Shown: piece by piece, positions 1 through 8,530 of the stretch | How positions within the stretch are numbered: the stretch's first letter is position 1 | Layout: every line of letters begins with the position of its first letter | Origin: Methylobacterium sp. J-048 | Lineage (GTDB): Bacteria > Pseudomonadota > Alphaproteobacteria > Rhizobiales > Beijerinckiaceae | Length of the DNA stretch: 64,000 bases | Direction of reading: 5' to 3' | NCBI RefSeq assembly: GCF_022829515.1 | Contig: NZ_JAKSYL010000134.1 | Location: 40,051-104,050 of the forward strand | Notes under the pieces: model-generated | Told to the model about the DNA's origin: nothing | What the model saw: the letters and a program-made list of their open reading frames with translations, nothing else | The model's database searches: none | Program-made: the position numbers and the translations under genes

Positions 1-18
1 TGGCCAGTCCGGCCCGGA

Positions 19-360
19 TCAAGCGGCCTTCTTGGAAGCCGTCGATTTCTGCCCACCCCTGTTCGCAGCGACTTCGGCGAGCTTTGCCGCCAGCTTCGCA
101 TCGAGCTTGCCCGACACACCGAGCGGAAGCTCGATGTCGAGGCCCAGCGTCGAGACGCCCTCGCCGCGCTCCAGGGTGACCTTCACCTTGTCGGCTTCCA
201 CCGAGACATGGTTGGCGATCACCGCCAGGATCTCGTCGCGGAGCTGCATCACTAGGTCAGGGCGACCCGACTCGGCGCGCTCGTGAGCGAGGATCAGCTG
301 CAGGCGGTCGCGGGCGACCGCGCCGGAATTGCGCTTCTGGAAGATCCCCAAGATGCTCAT
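19..360 (-). CDS. minE: Cell division topological specificity factor MinE
   Basis: MinE stimulates the MinD ATPase at the membrane and drives pole-to-pole Min oscillation, so that MinC blocks FtsZ assembly away from midcell. The 113-residue product begins MSILGIFQKR and carries the conserved segment RLQLILAHERA, the helix/strand region that contacts MinD. The C-terminal half (about residues 35-90) fits the MinE topological specificity domain, and the basic tail GGQKSTASKKAA is an extra. The ATG overlaps the minD stop by four bases (ATGA), indicating translational coupling, and the gene is last in minC-minD-minE. Family assignment is firm; oscillation in this organism is inferred. Confidence 0.96.
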   Translation of the reverse strand: MSILGIFQKRNSGAVARDRLQLILAHERAESGRPDLVMQLRDEILAVIANHVSVEADKVKVTLERGEGVSTLGLDIELPLGVSGKLDAKLAAKLAEVAANRGGQKSTASKKAA

Positions 361-1172
361 GCCGCCCTCCGCATGAACAGCTTGTCGAGGAAGGACTTGC
401 GCTCGGTCGGCATGCTCATCGGCACGGCCTCGCCCTTCAGCCGGCGCGCCGCATCGGCGTAGGCCCGCGCCGGGGCGCAGAGGGGGTTGTTGAGGGTGAC
501 CGGGCAGCCGAGGTTCGAGGCGCGCAGCACCTCCTGGCTCTCGGGGATGATCGCCAGCAGCGGGATCGACAGGATGTCGAGCACGTCCTCGGTCTTGAGC
601 ATGTCGCCGCGGTCGGCGCGCATTGGGTCGTAGCGGGTGAGGATCAGGTGCTTCTCCATCTCCTCGCCCTTCTCCGCCTTGGCGGTCTTGGAATCGAGGA
701 GGCCGATGATCCGGTCCGAGTCGCGCACCGAGGAGACCTCGGGGTTGGTCACGACAACCGCCACGTCGGCATGGTGCATGGCGAGCTGGGCGCCGCGCTC
801 GATGCCGGCCGGCGAGTCGCACACAACCCAGTCGAACCGCTCGCGCAGCTCGTCCATCACCCGGGCGACGCCGACATCGGTGAGCGCGTCCTTGTCGCGG
901 GTCTGCGAGGCCGGCAGCAGGTGCAGGGTGTCGAGGCGCTTGTCCTTGATCAGGGCCTGCGGCAGCTTGGCGTCGCCGTTGACGACGTTGATGAGGTCGT
1001 AGACCACCCGGCGCTCGGCACCCATGACCAGGTCGAGGTTGCGCAGACCGACGTCGAAATCGACGACGCACACGCTCTGCCCGCCCTGCGCCAGGGCCGC
1101 TCCGAGGGCCGCGGTCGTCGTCGTCTTGCCGACGCCGCCCTTGCCCGATGTGACGACGAGAACCTTTGCCAC
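357..1172 (-). CDS. minD: Septum site-determining ATPase MinD
   Basis: MinD is the membrane-cycling ATPase that recruits MinC and is released by MinE. The 271-residue protein opens with the deviant Walker A motif SGKGGVGKTT (residues about 9-18). It has the switch segment CVVDFDVGLRNLDLVMG and ends in a basic amphipathic stretch (KSFLDKLFMRRAA) typical of the membrane-targeting helix. The start is a GTG preceded by GGGAG eight bases upstream. The gene lies 30 bp after minC and overlaps minE by four bases. Full length, no key residue missing. Confidence 0.97.
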   Translation of the reverse strand: MAKVLVVTSGKGGVGKTTTTAALGAALAQGGQSVCVVDFDVGLRNLDLVMGAERRVVYDLINVVNGDAKLPQALIKDKRLDTLHLLPASQTRDKDALTDVGVARVMDELRERFDWVVCDSPAGIERGAQLAMHHADVAVVVTNPEVSSVRDSDRIIGLLDSKTAKAEKGEEMEKHLILTRYDPMRADRGDMLKTEDVLDILSIPLLAIIPESQEVLRASNLGCPVTLNNPLCAPARAYADAARRLKGEAVPMSMPTERKSFLDKLFMRRAA

Positions 1173-1202
1173 GCGTGGATCTCCCTGATTTCTAAGCTTG
1201 CG

Positions 1203-1931
1203 TTAGTCTAAGCTTGCCATTCGGATGTTGCCGCCATCGAGCCAGACCTGGGCGGCCTTGCCGCGCAGGGCCGTGCCCATGTCCTCCGCCGTCCGCACGA
1301 GGCGGTCGATCCCCAGCAACTCGGGCTCGAATTTGCGGCAGTAGATTCGGGCCCGCGGGTTGCGCGCCGCACCGGCGATCGCGCGGCCCCGCAGGGCGCC
1401 GTAGACGTGGATCGAGCCACCCGCCAGGATCTCGGCGCCCGAGGAGACGGACCCCATCACGGTGACGTCGCCGGTGGGGTTGATCACGCTCTGTCCGGAG
1501 CGGACCGAGCCCTCGACGGTGATCGAGGTGACCACCTGCGGCTCCGGCTCGGCGGGGGCGGCCGGGATCTCGACCCGGTCCGACGGACGCCCCTGCACCA
1601 GCAGCGGCGGCAATCCGGACCCGACGGTCTCGAGGCCCTCGATCCCCAGGACCGCGATGCCGCGGGCCTTGAGCTCGGCCATTAACGTTTCGAGCGCGTC
1701 CGGCTCGGGGTTGAGCTGGGCGCAGTCCAGGATCACGGCCCGGCCTTTCAGCAGGGTCGGCGAGCGCTTGAGCGCCGCGTCGAGACCCGCGAGCCACTCG
1801 GGCAGCGGCGGCTCGGGGGTGAGGGCCAGGCCCTTGAACGCCCGCCCGCGAAGGCTGAGCGGCCGGGGCGCAGGAGCCGCCTTGGGGGCGGTCTCCGGGT
1901 CGTCGATCGGCTCGGGGAGGGTTTCGCTCAT
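1203..1931 (-). CDS. minC: Septum site-determining protein MinC (operon copy)
   Basis: MinC inhibits FtsZ polymerisation when recruited by MinD. This 242-residue protein has a Pro/Ala-rich N-terminal tail, a MinC-N-like domain (about 25-110), a short linker, and a C-terminal beta-helix domain containing SVRSGQSVINPTGDVTV and GGSIHVYGALRGRAIAG, the classical MinC-C signature that binds MinD. It is first in the minCDE operon. A second, clearly homologous minC lies 1.4 kb upstream on the same strand (3290-4006), so this is one of two paralogues. The start ATG at 1931 agrees with the homologous start of the paralogue. Confidence 0.95.
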   Translation of the reverse strand: MSETLPEPIDDPETAPKAAPAPRPLSLRGRAFKGLALTPEPPLPEWLAGLDAALKRSPTLLKGRAVILDCAQLNPEPDALETLMAELKARGIAVLGIEGLETVGSGLPPLLVQGRPSDRVEIPAAPAEPEPQVVTSITVEGSVRSGQSVINPTGDVTVMGSVSSGAEILAGGSIHVYGALRGRAIAGAARNPRARIYCRKFEPELLGIDRLVRTAEDMGTALRGKAAQVWLDGGNIRMASLD

Positions 1932-2601
1932 GTCGGCCCGTTAAGAGTCCTTACCGGACCATTGACGGCGGGCATGGTTACCGAAGGGTTAAGTTTTGGA
2001 TCCGGTCGGCAAATTCTGCCGGGATCCTGGTATCGGTGGAGCCTGGGGCCTGTGCGGCCGGGCCGCCGCGATCGCCGTGCAACCTGCAGCATTGGGGCCG
2101 ACGGCCGTGGATCGGCCCTGCGAAAGCGCACGGTCAAGTCGCCGTAAGGCTTTGTCGAATATCAAATTTCTCAAAATGACGCGGTTGAACGCTTCGGCGC
2201 GGTGCCTCCGGAACTCGGATCGTCCGACGGCTATAAAATGACGCGCGCTTCGCCTTCTGCGGTAAAAAATTTCGGATCGATGATTACGGGATCGATCCCG
2301 ATGACCAGTCGAAACCCGAGTTTTGAACGCGCCGTCTACGGCAACGGTCGATGTCCAGTGCTTATAATCACGAACGCGAGGTGCGCTCGTCCATCATCGA
2401 AAGAGCCCGATACAAGTAGGTGGTCCACGTATGGCTGTCCACGCGCCGAGGGTCTGCTCGTGCAGGTCGCCGTGAGCGGAGTTCCATGGGATTGGATTTG
2501 GTTGCGGCCAGCGTCACAACCTCGTTCGCCAGCCTGAAAACGCTCAGACTCATCCTCGGAATCTATCTTGTTCGACCGTAGCCCATGGGCTACGTTTCGA
2601 T
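1932..2601. other. Gene-poor stretch between minC and the toxin gene
   Basis: About 670 bases with no recognised gene. It must hold the minCDE promoter. From about 2150 to 2330 it is visibly AT-richer than the surroundings, with runs such as aaatttctcaaaat and gtaaaaaattt. It contains a perfect 14-bp palindrome, CGGGATCGATCCCG, at 2287-2300. Short open frames on both strands here have no recognisable family signature. One 31-codon frame at 2486-2581 is listed separately because it has a good ribosome binding site. The lower GC next to a toxin-antitoxin pair fits acquired DNA, but this is inference. Confidence 0.5.
2486..2581 (+). CDS. Possible 31-residue small protein or gene remnant upstream of the toxin
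   Basis: An ATG at 2486 is preceded by GCGGAG with suitable spacing and opens 31 codons ending 20 bases before the toxin start. The peptide starts MGLDLVAASVTTSFASLKTL and has a hydrophobic second half. No family is recognised. It could be a translated leader for the toxin-antitoxin operon, the truncated N-terminus of a decayed gene, or chance. The ribosome binding site and the co-orientation with the toxin are the only support. Confidence 0.2.
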   Translation: MGLDLVAASVTTSFASLKTLRLILGIYLVRP

Positions 2602-2892
2602 ATGCTAACCGTCCGCCGCACCGAGGTTTTCGCCGGGTGGCTGAAGAGTCTCCGGGATGATCGAGCAAAGGCACGGATAGCAAATCGCATAGACCGCTTG
2701 GCGAACGGCAACTTCGGAGATGTGAAATCCGTCGGTGCTGGTGTGAGTGAATTGCGGATCGATTACGGCCCCGGGTATCGCGTGTATTTCGTTCGGCGTG
2801 GCGCTACCTTGCTGTTGCTTTTATGCGGCGGCGACAAAAGCAGCCAGAGCCGGGATATCGACCGCGCGAAAATCTTGGCTCTGACGTCGTAA
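2602..2892 (+). CDS. RelE/HigB-like addiction-module killer protein (toxin)
   Basis: This 96-residue protein has the layout of the phage-derived Gp49-like / addiction-module killer family of RelE-fold toxins, which cut or block translated mRNA. Its N-terminus (VRRTEVFAGWLKSLRDDRAK), the central IANRIDRLANGNFGD, the strand region ELRIDYGPGYRVYFVRRG and the C-terminal LLLLCGGDKSSQSRDIDRAK with basic/acidic pattern are all characteristic. The HTH antitoxin starts 10 bp downstream, the toxin-first order typical of higBA-type loci. The pair sits between two minC paralogues. Function is inferred from family and context. Confidence 0.88.
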   Translation: MLTVRRTEVFAGWLKSLRDDRAKARIANRIDRLANGNFGDVKSVGAGVSELRIDYGPGYRVYFVRRGATLLLLLCGGDKSSQSRDIDRAKILALTS

Positions 2893-2902
2893 GGAGAGAC
2901 TG

Positions 2903-3208
2903 ATGATTGAGACTGCACCTTACGACTCGGCGGAATTCCTGGATTCGGACGAGGCTATCGCGGAGTACCTTGCGGCAGCCATCGAGGAGGGCGATCCGGC
3001 CCTGTTCCGCCAAGCGTTGGGTGTCGTGGCGCGCGCACGCGGCATGACACAGATCGCCCGGGAGGCTGGCCTCTCGCGCGAAAGCCTGTATCGGGCCCTC
3101 TCTCCCGAAGGAAATCCGAGCCTGGATACCGCTATGCGGGTGATGAAGGCTCTCAACGTGCGGCTGACTGCCGTCCCTATCGAGGTCGAACCCGCTCTGC
3201 CCGGTTGA
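2903..3208 (+). CDS. HTH addiction-module antidote protein (antitoxin)
   Basis: A 101-residue protein of the probable addiction module antidote family partnering RelE/HigB-type toxins. The N-terminal part (about 1-40) contains the conserved YDSAEFLDSDEAIAEYLAAA segment. The C-terminal half is a lambda-repressor-like helix-turn-helix, with MTQIAREAGLSRESLYRALS as the recognition region and NPSLDTAMRVMKALNVRL after it. It would neutralise the upstream toxin and autorepress the operon. It begins 10 bp after the toxin stop with AAGGAGAG as ribosome binding site. Confidence 0.9.
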   Translation: MIETAPYDSAEFLDSDEAIAEYLAAAIEEGDPALFRQALGVVARARGMTQIAREAGLSRESLYRALSPEGNPSLDTAMRVMKALNVRLTAVPIEVEPALPG

Positions 3209-3289
3209 GGGCTCCCCGTCGCCTGTTCCGTGCTGAACGGCTGACGGCCACCGGGCAGCGCCGGGAGATCGGATTGAGGGTTGCCCCGC

Positions 3290-4006
3290 TCACCCCCGCT
3301 CAAACAAGCCCAGCTTGATCGCATCCTCCACCAGCCGCACTTCCACGGCCTGGCCCCGGAAGGCCGGGTCGAGGTCGTCGGCGGCGCGGTAGAGGCCGTC
3401 GATCGCCACCAGTTCCGGCTCGAAGCGGCGGCACCAGATCCGCGCGCCCGGATTGCCGGCGGCGCCCGCCACCGCCCGGCCACGCAGGGCGCCGTAGACG
3501 TGGATCGAGCCACCCGCGATCACCTCGGCGCCCGAGGCCACGGCGCCCAGCACGGTGACGTCGCCTTCGAGATGCAGCACGGTCTGGCCCGAGCGCACCG
3601 GCGCGTCGAGGATCAGCGAGCGGGCGGCGCCGTCCTTGGGTTGGGGTTCGGGCGGCGTGTCCGCGTCCGGGGTGGCGACCTCGCCCACCGGGCGGCCGCC
3701 CGACAGAGCCGGCGGCAGTTCGGGGGTGAGGATCGACGGCGGCGCGCCCTCGATGCCCAGGATCGCGATCCTCCGGGCGGCGAGTTCCGCGAGCAGGCCG
3801 TCGAGATCCTCCCGGGTGAGCTTCAGGCCGGCGAGGTCGAGGATCACCGGCCGGCCGGCGAAGAAGTTGGGCGCGCGTCGGTTCAGGGCGTCGAGGTCGC
3901 CGAACCACTCGGCCACGGGCGGTACGGGGGCCAGGACGGTGGCCATGAAGGAGCGGCCCCGGAAGCGGATCGGCGGGCGCGCCGGCTCGGATGTCGGCTG
4001 GGTCAC
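3290..4006 (-). CDS. minC: Second MinC paralogue, separate from minD/minE
   Basis: A 238-residue homologue of the operon MinC with the same domain order: N-terminal domain including VILDLAGLKLTREDLDGLL, linker of low complexity, and C-terminal beta-helix with APVRSGQTVLHLEGDVTV and GGSIHVYGALRGRAVAG. Stretches such as GGSIHVYGALRGRA are identical to the first copy, and the DNA is near-identical over parts of this region. No minD or minE accompanies it. It starts 122 bp before the chosen start of the divergent addA, in the slot where addB lies in many Rhizobiales. Whether it competes with or specialises from the operon MinC cannot be told from sequence. Confidence 0.92.
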   Translation of the reverse strand: MTQPTSEPARPPIRFRGRSFMATVLAPVPPVAEWFGDLDALNRRAPNFFAGRPVILDLAGLKLTREDLDGLLAELAARRIAILGIEGAPPSILTPELPPALSGGRPVGEVATPDADTPPEPQPKDGAARSLILDAPVRSGQTVLHLEGDVTVLGAVASGAEVIAGGSIHVYGALRGRAVAGAAGNPGARIWCRRFEPELVAIDGLYRAADDLDPAFRGQAVEVRLVEDAIKLGLFERG

Positions 4007-4128
4007 GGGCGTTTTCGGTGTCGCGAGGATGGTCCCGCATCCATGCGGCGCGGCCGCGCCCGGGGCAATCCCGCAAACCGCGGTGTGACGCCTTGCTCAA
4101 GCCGCAGACGCGTTTGTGTTGTAGAGAG

Positions 4129-7100
4129 GTGCCGCAGCCGAGCCGGACGAGACCGTTGAGCAGCGCCCCGATCGCCAACCCCTTCGTCGTCGACGACCTG
4201 ACCCAGGCCAACCAGCGCCGGGCGGCCGATCCCCGTGCCTCGGCCTGGGTCTCGGCCAATGCCGGCGCGGGCAAGACCAAGGTGCTCACCGACCGGGTGG
4301 TACGCCTGCTCCTCGACGGGGCGCCCCCGGGCCGGATCCTGTGCCTGACCTTCACCAAGGCGGCCGCCGCCAACATGGCGATCCGGGTGTTCCGCCTGCT
4401 CGGCCGCTGGGTGACCCTGGACGATACCGCGCTGACGGCGGAGCTGACGGCGCTGACCGGCGAGCGCGCCGACGCCGAGCGCCTGCGCATGGCGCGGCGC
4501 CTGTTCGCCCGGGCGGTGGAGACGCCGGGGGGCCTCAAGATCGAGACCCTGCACGCCCTGTGCGAACGGCTGCTGCACATGTTCCCGTTCGAGGCGAACG
4601 TGCCGGCCCGCTTCGTGGTGCTCGACGAGACCAAGGCCCGGGAGATCTTCGACATCGAGATGGCCAACGTCCTGGCCGACGCGGTCTCGAACGGCGACAC
4701 GCCGCTCAGCGCCGCCCTGGCCCGGGTCACCCCCGAGGCGACGGGCGACACCCTGCGGGCGGCGATCCGCCAGGCGATGCGCGCCCGCAGCCTCATCGGC
4801 GACCGGAGCGGCCTCGACGCCGCCTTCGCGCGCCTGCACGGAGCGTTGGGCCTCGCCGCCGAGGAAAGCGCCGAGCGGATCGAGGCGGCGATCCTGGATG
4901 GTGGCCCAGCCTGCCGCCCCGAGGACCGGGCGGCGTTGATCGAAGCCCTGCGCACCGGCAAGGCCAACGACGAGAAGCTGGCCGATGCGCTGGCGGCGGC
5001 CGAATCCGAGCGGGCGCGATCGGAAGGACTGCCGGAGCGGACCGAGGCGCTCGACCTCTACCGGGCGGTGTTCTTCACCCAGAAGGATGAGCCGAAAGCC
5101 GATAGCAGCCTCGGCACCAAGGGCGTTCCGGCCGCGGCAAAAGAGAGCCTGATCGCCGAGCGCGACCGGCTGGAGCCTCTGTTCGATCGGTTGCGCGCCG
5201 CGCGGGCCCATGCCCGGACGCAGGCCCTGTTCCAGCTCGCCGCAGAGATCCACCGCCGGGTCGAGGCCCAGAAGGCGCGGCTCGGGGCGCTGGATTTCGA
5301 CGACCTGATCCACAAGGCGCTGGACCTGCTGGCCCGGGTCGGGGCCGGCTGGGTGCTGTACAAGCTCGACCGCGGCATCGACCACGTGCTGGTCGACGAA
5401 GCGCAGGACACCAACCCGGAGCAGTGGGAGATCCTGCGGGCGATCACGCAGGAATTCGCCGCCGGCGAAGGCGCCCGGGCCGGCACCCGGACCCGCTTCG
5501 CGGTAGGCGACCCGAAGCAGTCGATCTACGGCTTCCAGGGCGCCGAGCCGCGGGAATTCGCCCTGACCCGGGCGGCCTGGATCCAGGAATCGCGCGCGGC
5601 CGGCCTCACCTTCGAGGACGTGCCGTTGACCCTGTCGTTCCGCTCGACCGGCTTGGTCCTCCAGGCGGTCGATGCGGTCTTCGCCCTCGACGCGCATAAC
5701 GAGGGTCTGGCCTTCGAGGACAGCGCCCGCAGGACCGTCCATGCCAGCGCCCGGCCCGGCGCCCCCGGCGCCGTCGAGCTGTGGCCGATCGCCGAGCCCG
5801 AGCCGACGCCGGAACCCGATGCCTGGACCGCGCCGGTGGATGCCCCCGAGACCAGCGCCCCGGCGATCGTCACCGCCCGGCGGGTGGCGCACGCGGTGCG
5901 GACCTGGACGACGGCCGGAGACGCCACCGGCCGGGTCTGGCGCCCCGGCGACGTGCTGATCCTCGTGCGCAAGCGCGGGCCGGCCTTCGAGGAGGTGATC
6001 CGCGCCCTGAAAAATCTCGGCGTGCCGGTCGCCGGCCAGGACCGGCTGGAGGTCTCAGCCCATATTGCGGTGGCCGACCTCGTCGCCGCCGGGCGCGCCG
6101 GTCTGCTGCCGGCCGACGACCTGACGCTCGCCACCGCGCTCAAGACGCCCCTGGTCGGCCTCACCGACGACGACCTGGTTCGCCTGGCCGCCCGCCGCGA
6201 CCTCTCCGAGACCCTGGAGGATGCCCTGCACCGCCACGCCGCTTCGGGTGATCCCGCGGCGAGCCGTGGGCTGGCTGCGCTCTCGGACTGGATCGCGCTC
6301 GCAGGGCTCCACGGCCCTTTCGGCTTCTACGCGCGGCTGCTCGGGCCGCAGGGCGGGCGAGCGAAGCTGGTCGCCCGGCTCGGCGGCGAGGCCGGCGATG
6401 CCATCGACGTATTTCTGGCCGCCGCCGCCCAGGCCGAGACCGGCGAGGATGCACCCTCGCTCGGCGGCTTCCTGGCCCGCTATGTTGGGACCGAGGCCGG
6501 CCACACGGTCAAACGCGACATGGAATCCGGCCGCGACGAGGTGCGGGTGATGACCGTGCACGGGGCCAAGGGGCTTGAGGCGCCGGTCGTCGTGGTCATG
6601 GACGGCTGCGAGCCGCTCGGGCGCAACGACCCGCCGCTGCTGCCCCTGGCGGGCAACGGCACGGCGCTGCCGCCGGTCTGGTCGAGCGGGAAGACGCAGG
6701 ATTGCGCCGCCACCGGCGAGGCCCGGGCGGCGCTGCTCGCCCGGGCGCGGCAGGAGCACAACCGACTGCTCTACGTCGCCATGACCCGGGCAGCCGACCG
6801 GCTGATCGTGGCGCCGTTCCGGGGCCACGAGCGGGAGAGTGAGGCGGCCTGGTGCCGGATGGTCCGGGCCGGCCTGGAAGCCGCCCTCGGCGCGGGCCAG
6901 GCCCTGGACCTGCCCTACGGGCCCGCGACCCTGTGGCGGGACGGCACCGAGACGCGCCGGCCACCGGACGTGCTTTCATCGGTCGCGGCGAAGGTGCCGG
7001 AGCCGGACTGGCTGCGCAGCCCCGTGCCGCCGGAGCCGGAAATCCCGGTTCTCAACCCGTCCGGCGCCCTGCAGGCGGCCGACGGCTCGCGGGTTCCGCC

Positions 7101-7641
7101 GCCCCGACTCGCCGACGCCCAGGCGCGCCGCCGGGGCATCCTGATCCATTCCCTGTTGCAGCATCTGCCGCGGATCGAGAAAGAGCGCCGGGAGGCGGCC
7201 GGCCTCGCCTTCGTGCGGGCGCGCGCACCCGGCCTGCCGCGCCCGGCGACCTACGGCATCGTCCGCTCGGTGCTGAGCCTGATCGACGATCCCGACCTCG
7301 CCCCCCTGTTCGCCCCCGACGCTCGCGCGGAGGTGAACCTCACGGGCCGCGTCCGGGCCGGGGGTGCCGAGCGGGTGGTGCAGGGCCGCGTCGATCGCCT
7401 CGCGGTCGCGGCCGACACGATCCGGATCGCCGACTTCAAGACCGGCCGCCCCCCGGCCGAGGACGAGCCGCTGCCCCCCGCGGAGGCCGGGCAGATCGCC
7501 CTCTACGCGCGGCTTCTCGGCGAGATCTATCCCGACCGAACGATTCGGCCGATGCTGATCTGGACCTCCGGCCCGGTGATCCGGACCCTGAGCGCGGACG
7601 ACGTCCGGGCGGCTTTAGGCCAAGCGGGGATCGAGGGCTGA
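4129..7641 (+). CDS. addA: Double-strand break repair helicase-nuclease AddA
   Basis: AddA is the UvrD-like helicase and nuclease subunit of AddAB, which processes double-strand ends for RecA. The protein has Walker [21 protein letters not shown], motif [18 protein letters not shown], motif [17 protein letters not shown]-terminal helicase motifs [19 protein letters not shown] and [15 protein letters not shown]-terminal nuclease domain contains [10 protein letters not shown] and [20 protein letters not shown]. The open frame extends upstream to 3991 into minC2. A GTG at 4129 or a TTG at 4156 is the likely start because both give a normal N-terminus just before [19 protein letters not shown]. 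The usual partner addB is not adjacent. Confidence 0.95.
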   Translation: MPQPSRTRPLSSAPIANPFVVDDLTQANQRRAADPRASAWVSANAGAGKTKVLTDRVVRLLLDGAPPGRILCLTFTKAAAANMAIRVFRLLGRWVTLDDTALTAELTALTGERADAERLRMARRLFARAVETPGGLKIETLHALCERLLHMFPFEANVPARFVVLDETKAREIFDIEMANVLADAVSNGDTPLSAALARVTPEATGDTLRAAIRQAMRARSLIGDRSGLDAAFARLHGALGLAAEESAERIEAAILDGGPACRPEDRAALIEALRTGKANDEKLADALAAAESERARSEGLPERTEALDLYRAVFFTQKDEPKADSSLGTKGVPAAAKESLIAERDRLEPLFDRLRAARAHARTQALFQLAAEIHRRVEAQKARLGALDFDDLIHKALDLLARVGAGWVLYKLDRGIDHVLVDEAQDTNPEQWEILRAITQEFAAGEGARAGTRTRFAVGDPKQSIYGFQGAEPREFALTRAAWIQESRAAGLTFEDVPLTLSFRSTGLVLQAVDAVFALDAHNEGLAFEDSARRTVHASARPGAPGAVELWPIAEPEPTPEPDAWTAPVDAPETSAPAIVTARRVAHAVRTWTTAGDATGRVWRPGDVLILVRKRGPAFEEVIRALKNLGVPVAGQDRLEVSAHIAVADLVAAGRAGLLPADDLTLATALKTPLVGLTDDDLVRLAARRDLSETLEDALHRHAASGDPAASRGLAALSDWIALAGLHGPFGFYARLLGPQGGRAKLVARLGGEAGDAIDVFLAAAAQAETGEDAPSLGGFLARYVGTEAGHTVKRDMESGRDEVRVMTVHGAKGLEAPVVVVMDGCEPLGRNDPPLLPLAGNGTALPPVWSSGKTQDCAATGEARAALLARARQEHNRLLYVAMTRAADRLIVAPFRGHERESEAAWCRMVRAGLEAALGAGQALDLPYGPATLWRDGTETRRPPDVLSSVAAKVPEPDWLRSPVPPEPEIPVLNPSGALQAADGSRVPPPRLADAQARRRGILIHSLLQHLPRIEKERREAAGLAFVRARAPGLPRPATYGIVRSVLSLIDDPDLAPLFAPDARAEVNLTGRVRAGGAERVVQGRVDRLAVAADTIRIADFKTGRPPAEDEPLPPAEAGQIALYARLLGEIYPDRTIRPMLIWTSGPVIRTLSADDVRAALGQAGIEG

Positions 7642-7659
7642 CCGGCGCCCACCTCACGC

Positions 7660-7751
7660 CGTCATTGCGAGCGCAGCGAAGCAACCCAGTGATGCGCCAC
7701 GTATGGAGATTGCGCGCCGCCCTGGGTTGCTTCGCTGCGCTCGCAATGACG
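7660..7751. repeat. Palindromic intergenic repeat with perfect 30-bp arms
   Basis: The left arm at 7660-7689 begins CGTCATTGCGAGCGCAGCGA and is matched perfectly by its inverse at 7722-7751, with a 32-base spacer. It lies between addA and trxA and would form a very stable hairpin in RNA. The sequence type (CGTCATTGCGAGCGCAGCGAA...) is a well-known short dispersed palindrome in Rhizobiales genomes. A degenerate relative is at 47707-47795. The 7642-7997 gap otherwise shows only the presumed trxA promoter region, with nothing else recognised. Confidence 0.9.
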
Positions 7752-7997
7752 GTGGGGCGCGAATGTCGAGGAAGAAAGCTGCAAGGCGGCGGCACCGTTT
7801 GGAAGGGTTTTCTCCCGCCTCCTTCCCCACCCAACATGCGCCAGCGCACATCGCAATGCGCCCTTCGAGGCACCCCCATGCAACGGCGGGCGGACTGCTT
7901 GACCGGGCGGCGGGCCGTCGCCAATTCTCATCGAACCGCGCGGGCCCCTGCCCGTCCGAGGCCGCCCGACCGGCGGCCGCTTCCGAAAGGTGATGTT

Positions 7998-8321
7998 ATG
8001 GCGACGGTGAAAGTAACCGACGCGAGCTTCGAGCAGGACGTTCTCAAGTCCGCCGAGCCCGTCGTGGTGGATTTCTGGGCGGAATGGTGCGGCCCCTGCC
8101 GCCAGATCGGCCCGGCGCTCGAAGAAATCGCCACCGATCTCCAGGGCAAGGTGAAGATCGCAAAGGTCAACGTCGACGAGAACCCGCAGATCGCCGCCCA
8201 GTACGGCATCCGTTCGATCCCGACGTTGCTGCTGTTCAAGAACGGCGAGCGGGTCGATCAGAAGGTCGGTGCCGCCCCGAAGGGCGATCTCTCGCGCTGG
8301 ATCGGCGCGCAGGTCGCGTAA
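7998..8321 (+). CDS. trxA: Thioredoxin
   Basis: A 107-residue classical thioredoxin, the cytoplasmic protein-disulfide reductant recycled by thioredoxin reductase. The active site is [13 protein letters not shown] (Cys at about 31 and 34), followed by the conserved [21 protein letters not shown] with the cis-Pro at about 75, and the [13 protein letters not shown] segment. The ATG at 7998 has GAAAGG seven to twelve bases upstream. The open frame extends far upstream, but this start gives the canonical thioredoxin N-terminus ([18 protein letters not shown]). It follows addA, as in the conserved Rhizobiales order, but is separated from folC here by two inserted genes. Confidence 0.97.
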   Translation: MATVKVTDASFEQDVLKSAEPVVVDFWAEWCGPCRQIGPALEEIATDLQGKVKIAKVNVDENPQIAAQYGIRSIPTLLLFKNGERVDQKVGAAPKGDLSRWIGAQVA

Positions 8322-8347
8322 GCTGTACGCTCGGCCAGTCCGGGATG

Positions 8348-8378
8348 GCGTTCGGCCTTCGCATCGGAGGCCGAACGC
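8348..8378 (+). terminator. Hairpin downstream of trxA, probable terminator
   Basis: GCGTTCGGCCT at 8348-8358 is followed after nine bases by its exact inverse AGGCCGAACGC at 8368-8378, 27 bases after the trxA stop. No T-tract follows, so it could be a transcript-stabilising stem rather than an intrinsic terminator. It lies in the convergent gap between trxA and the chemotaxis receptor and could serve both directions. Confidence 0.5.
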
Positions 8379-8530
8379 GCCGCGATCATCCGTGGCGCGT
8401 TCGGCCGGCGCGGTGGGCGACGGCCTGAAACCGGTCTGACTGAGCTACGCCCGACCTCTTCCCTTATCCTGATCCGACCGGAAGCCGCATCGGACCTCCT
8501 CCCGCTAGAATCGGGCGGGGACACACGCTT

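Noticed and set aside
19..1071. 350-residue minus-strand open frame over minE and minD
   Set aside because: Only its last 113 residues are MinE; the remainder is an out-of-frame reading of minD, low in family signal and Arg/Gly rich.
3300..4967. 555-residue minus-strand open frame across minC2 and addA
   Set aside because: A GC-rich shadow of addA and minC2 with no domain motif; both true genes occupy the DNA in other frames.
4003..5892. 629-residue minus-strand frame opposite addA
   Set aside because: Antisense reading of a helicase gene with good motifs; composition (Gly, Arg, Gln runs) is typical of a shadow in high-GC DNA.
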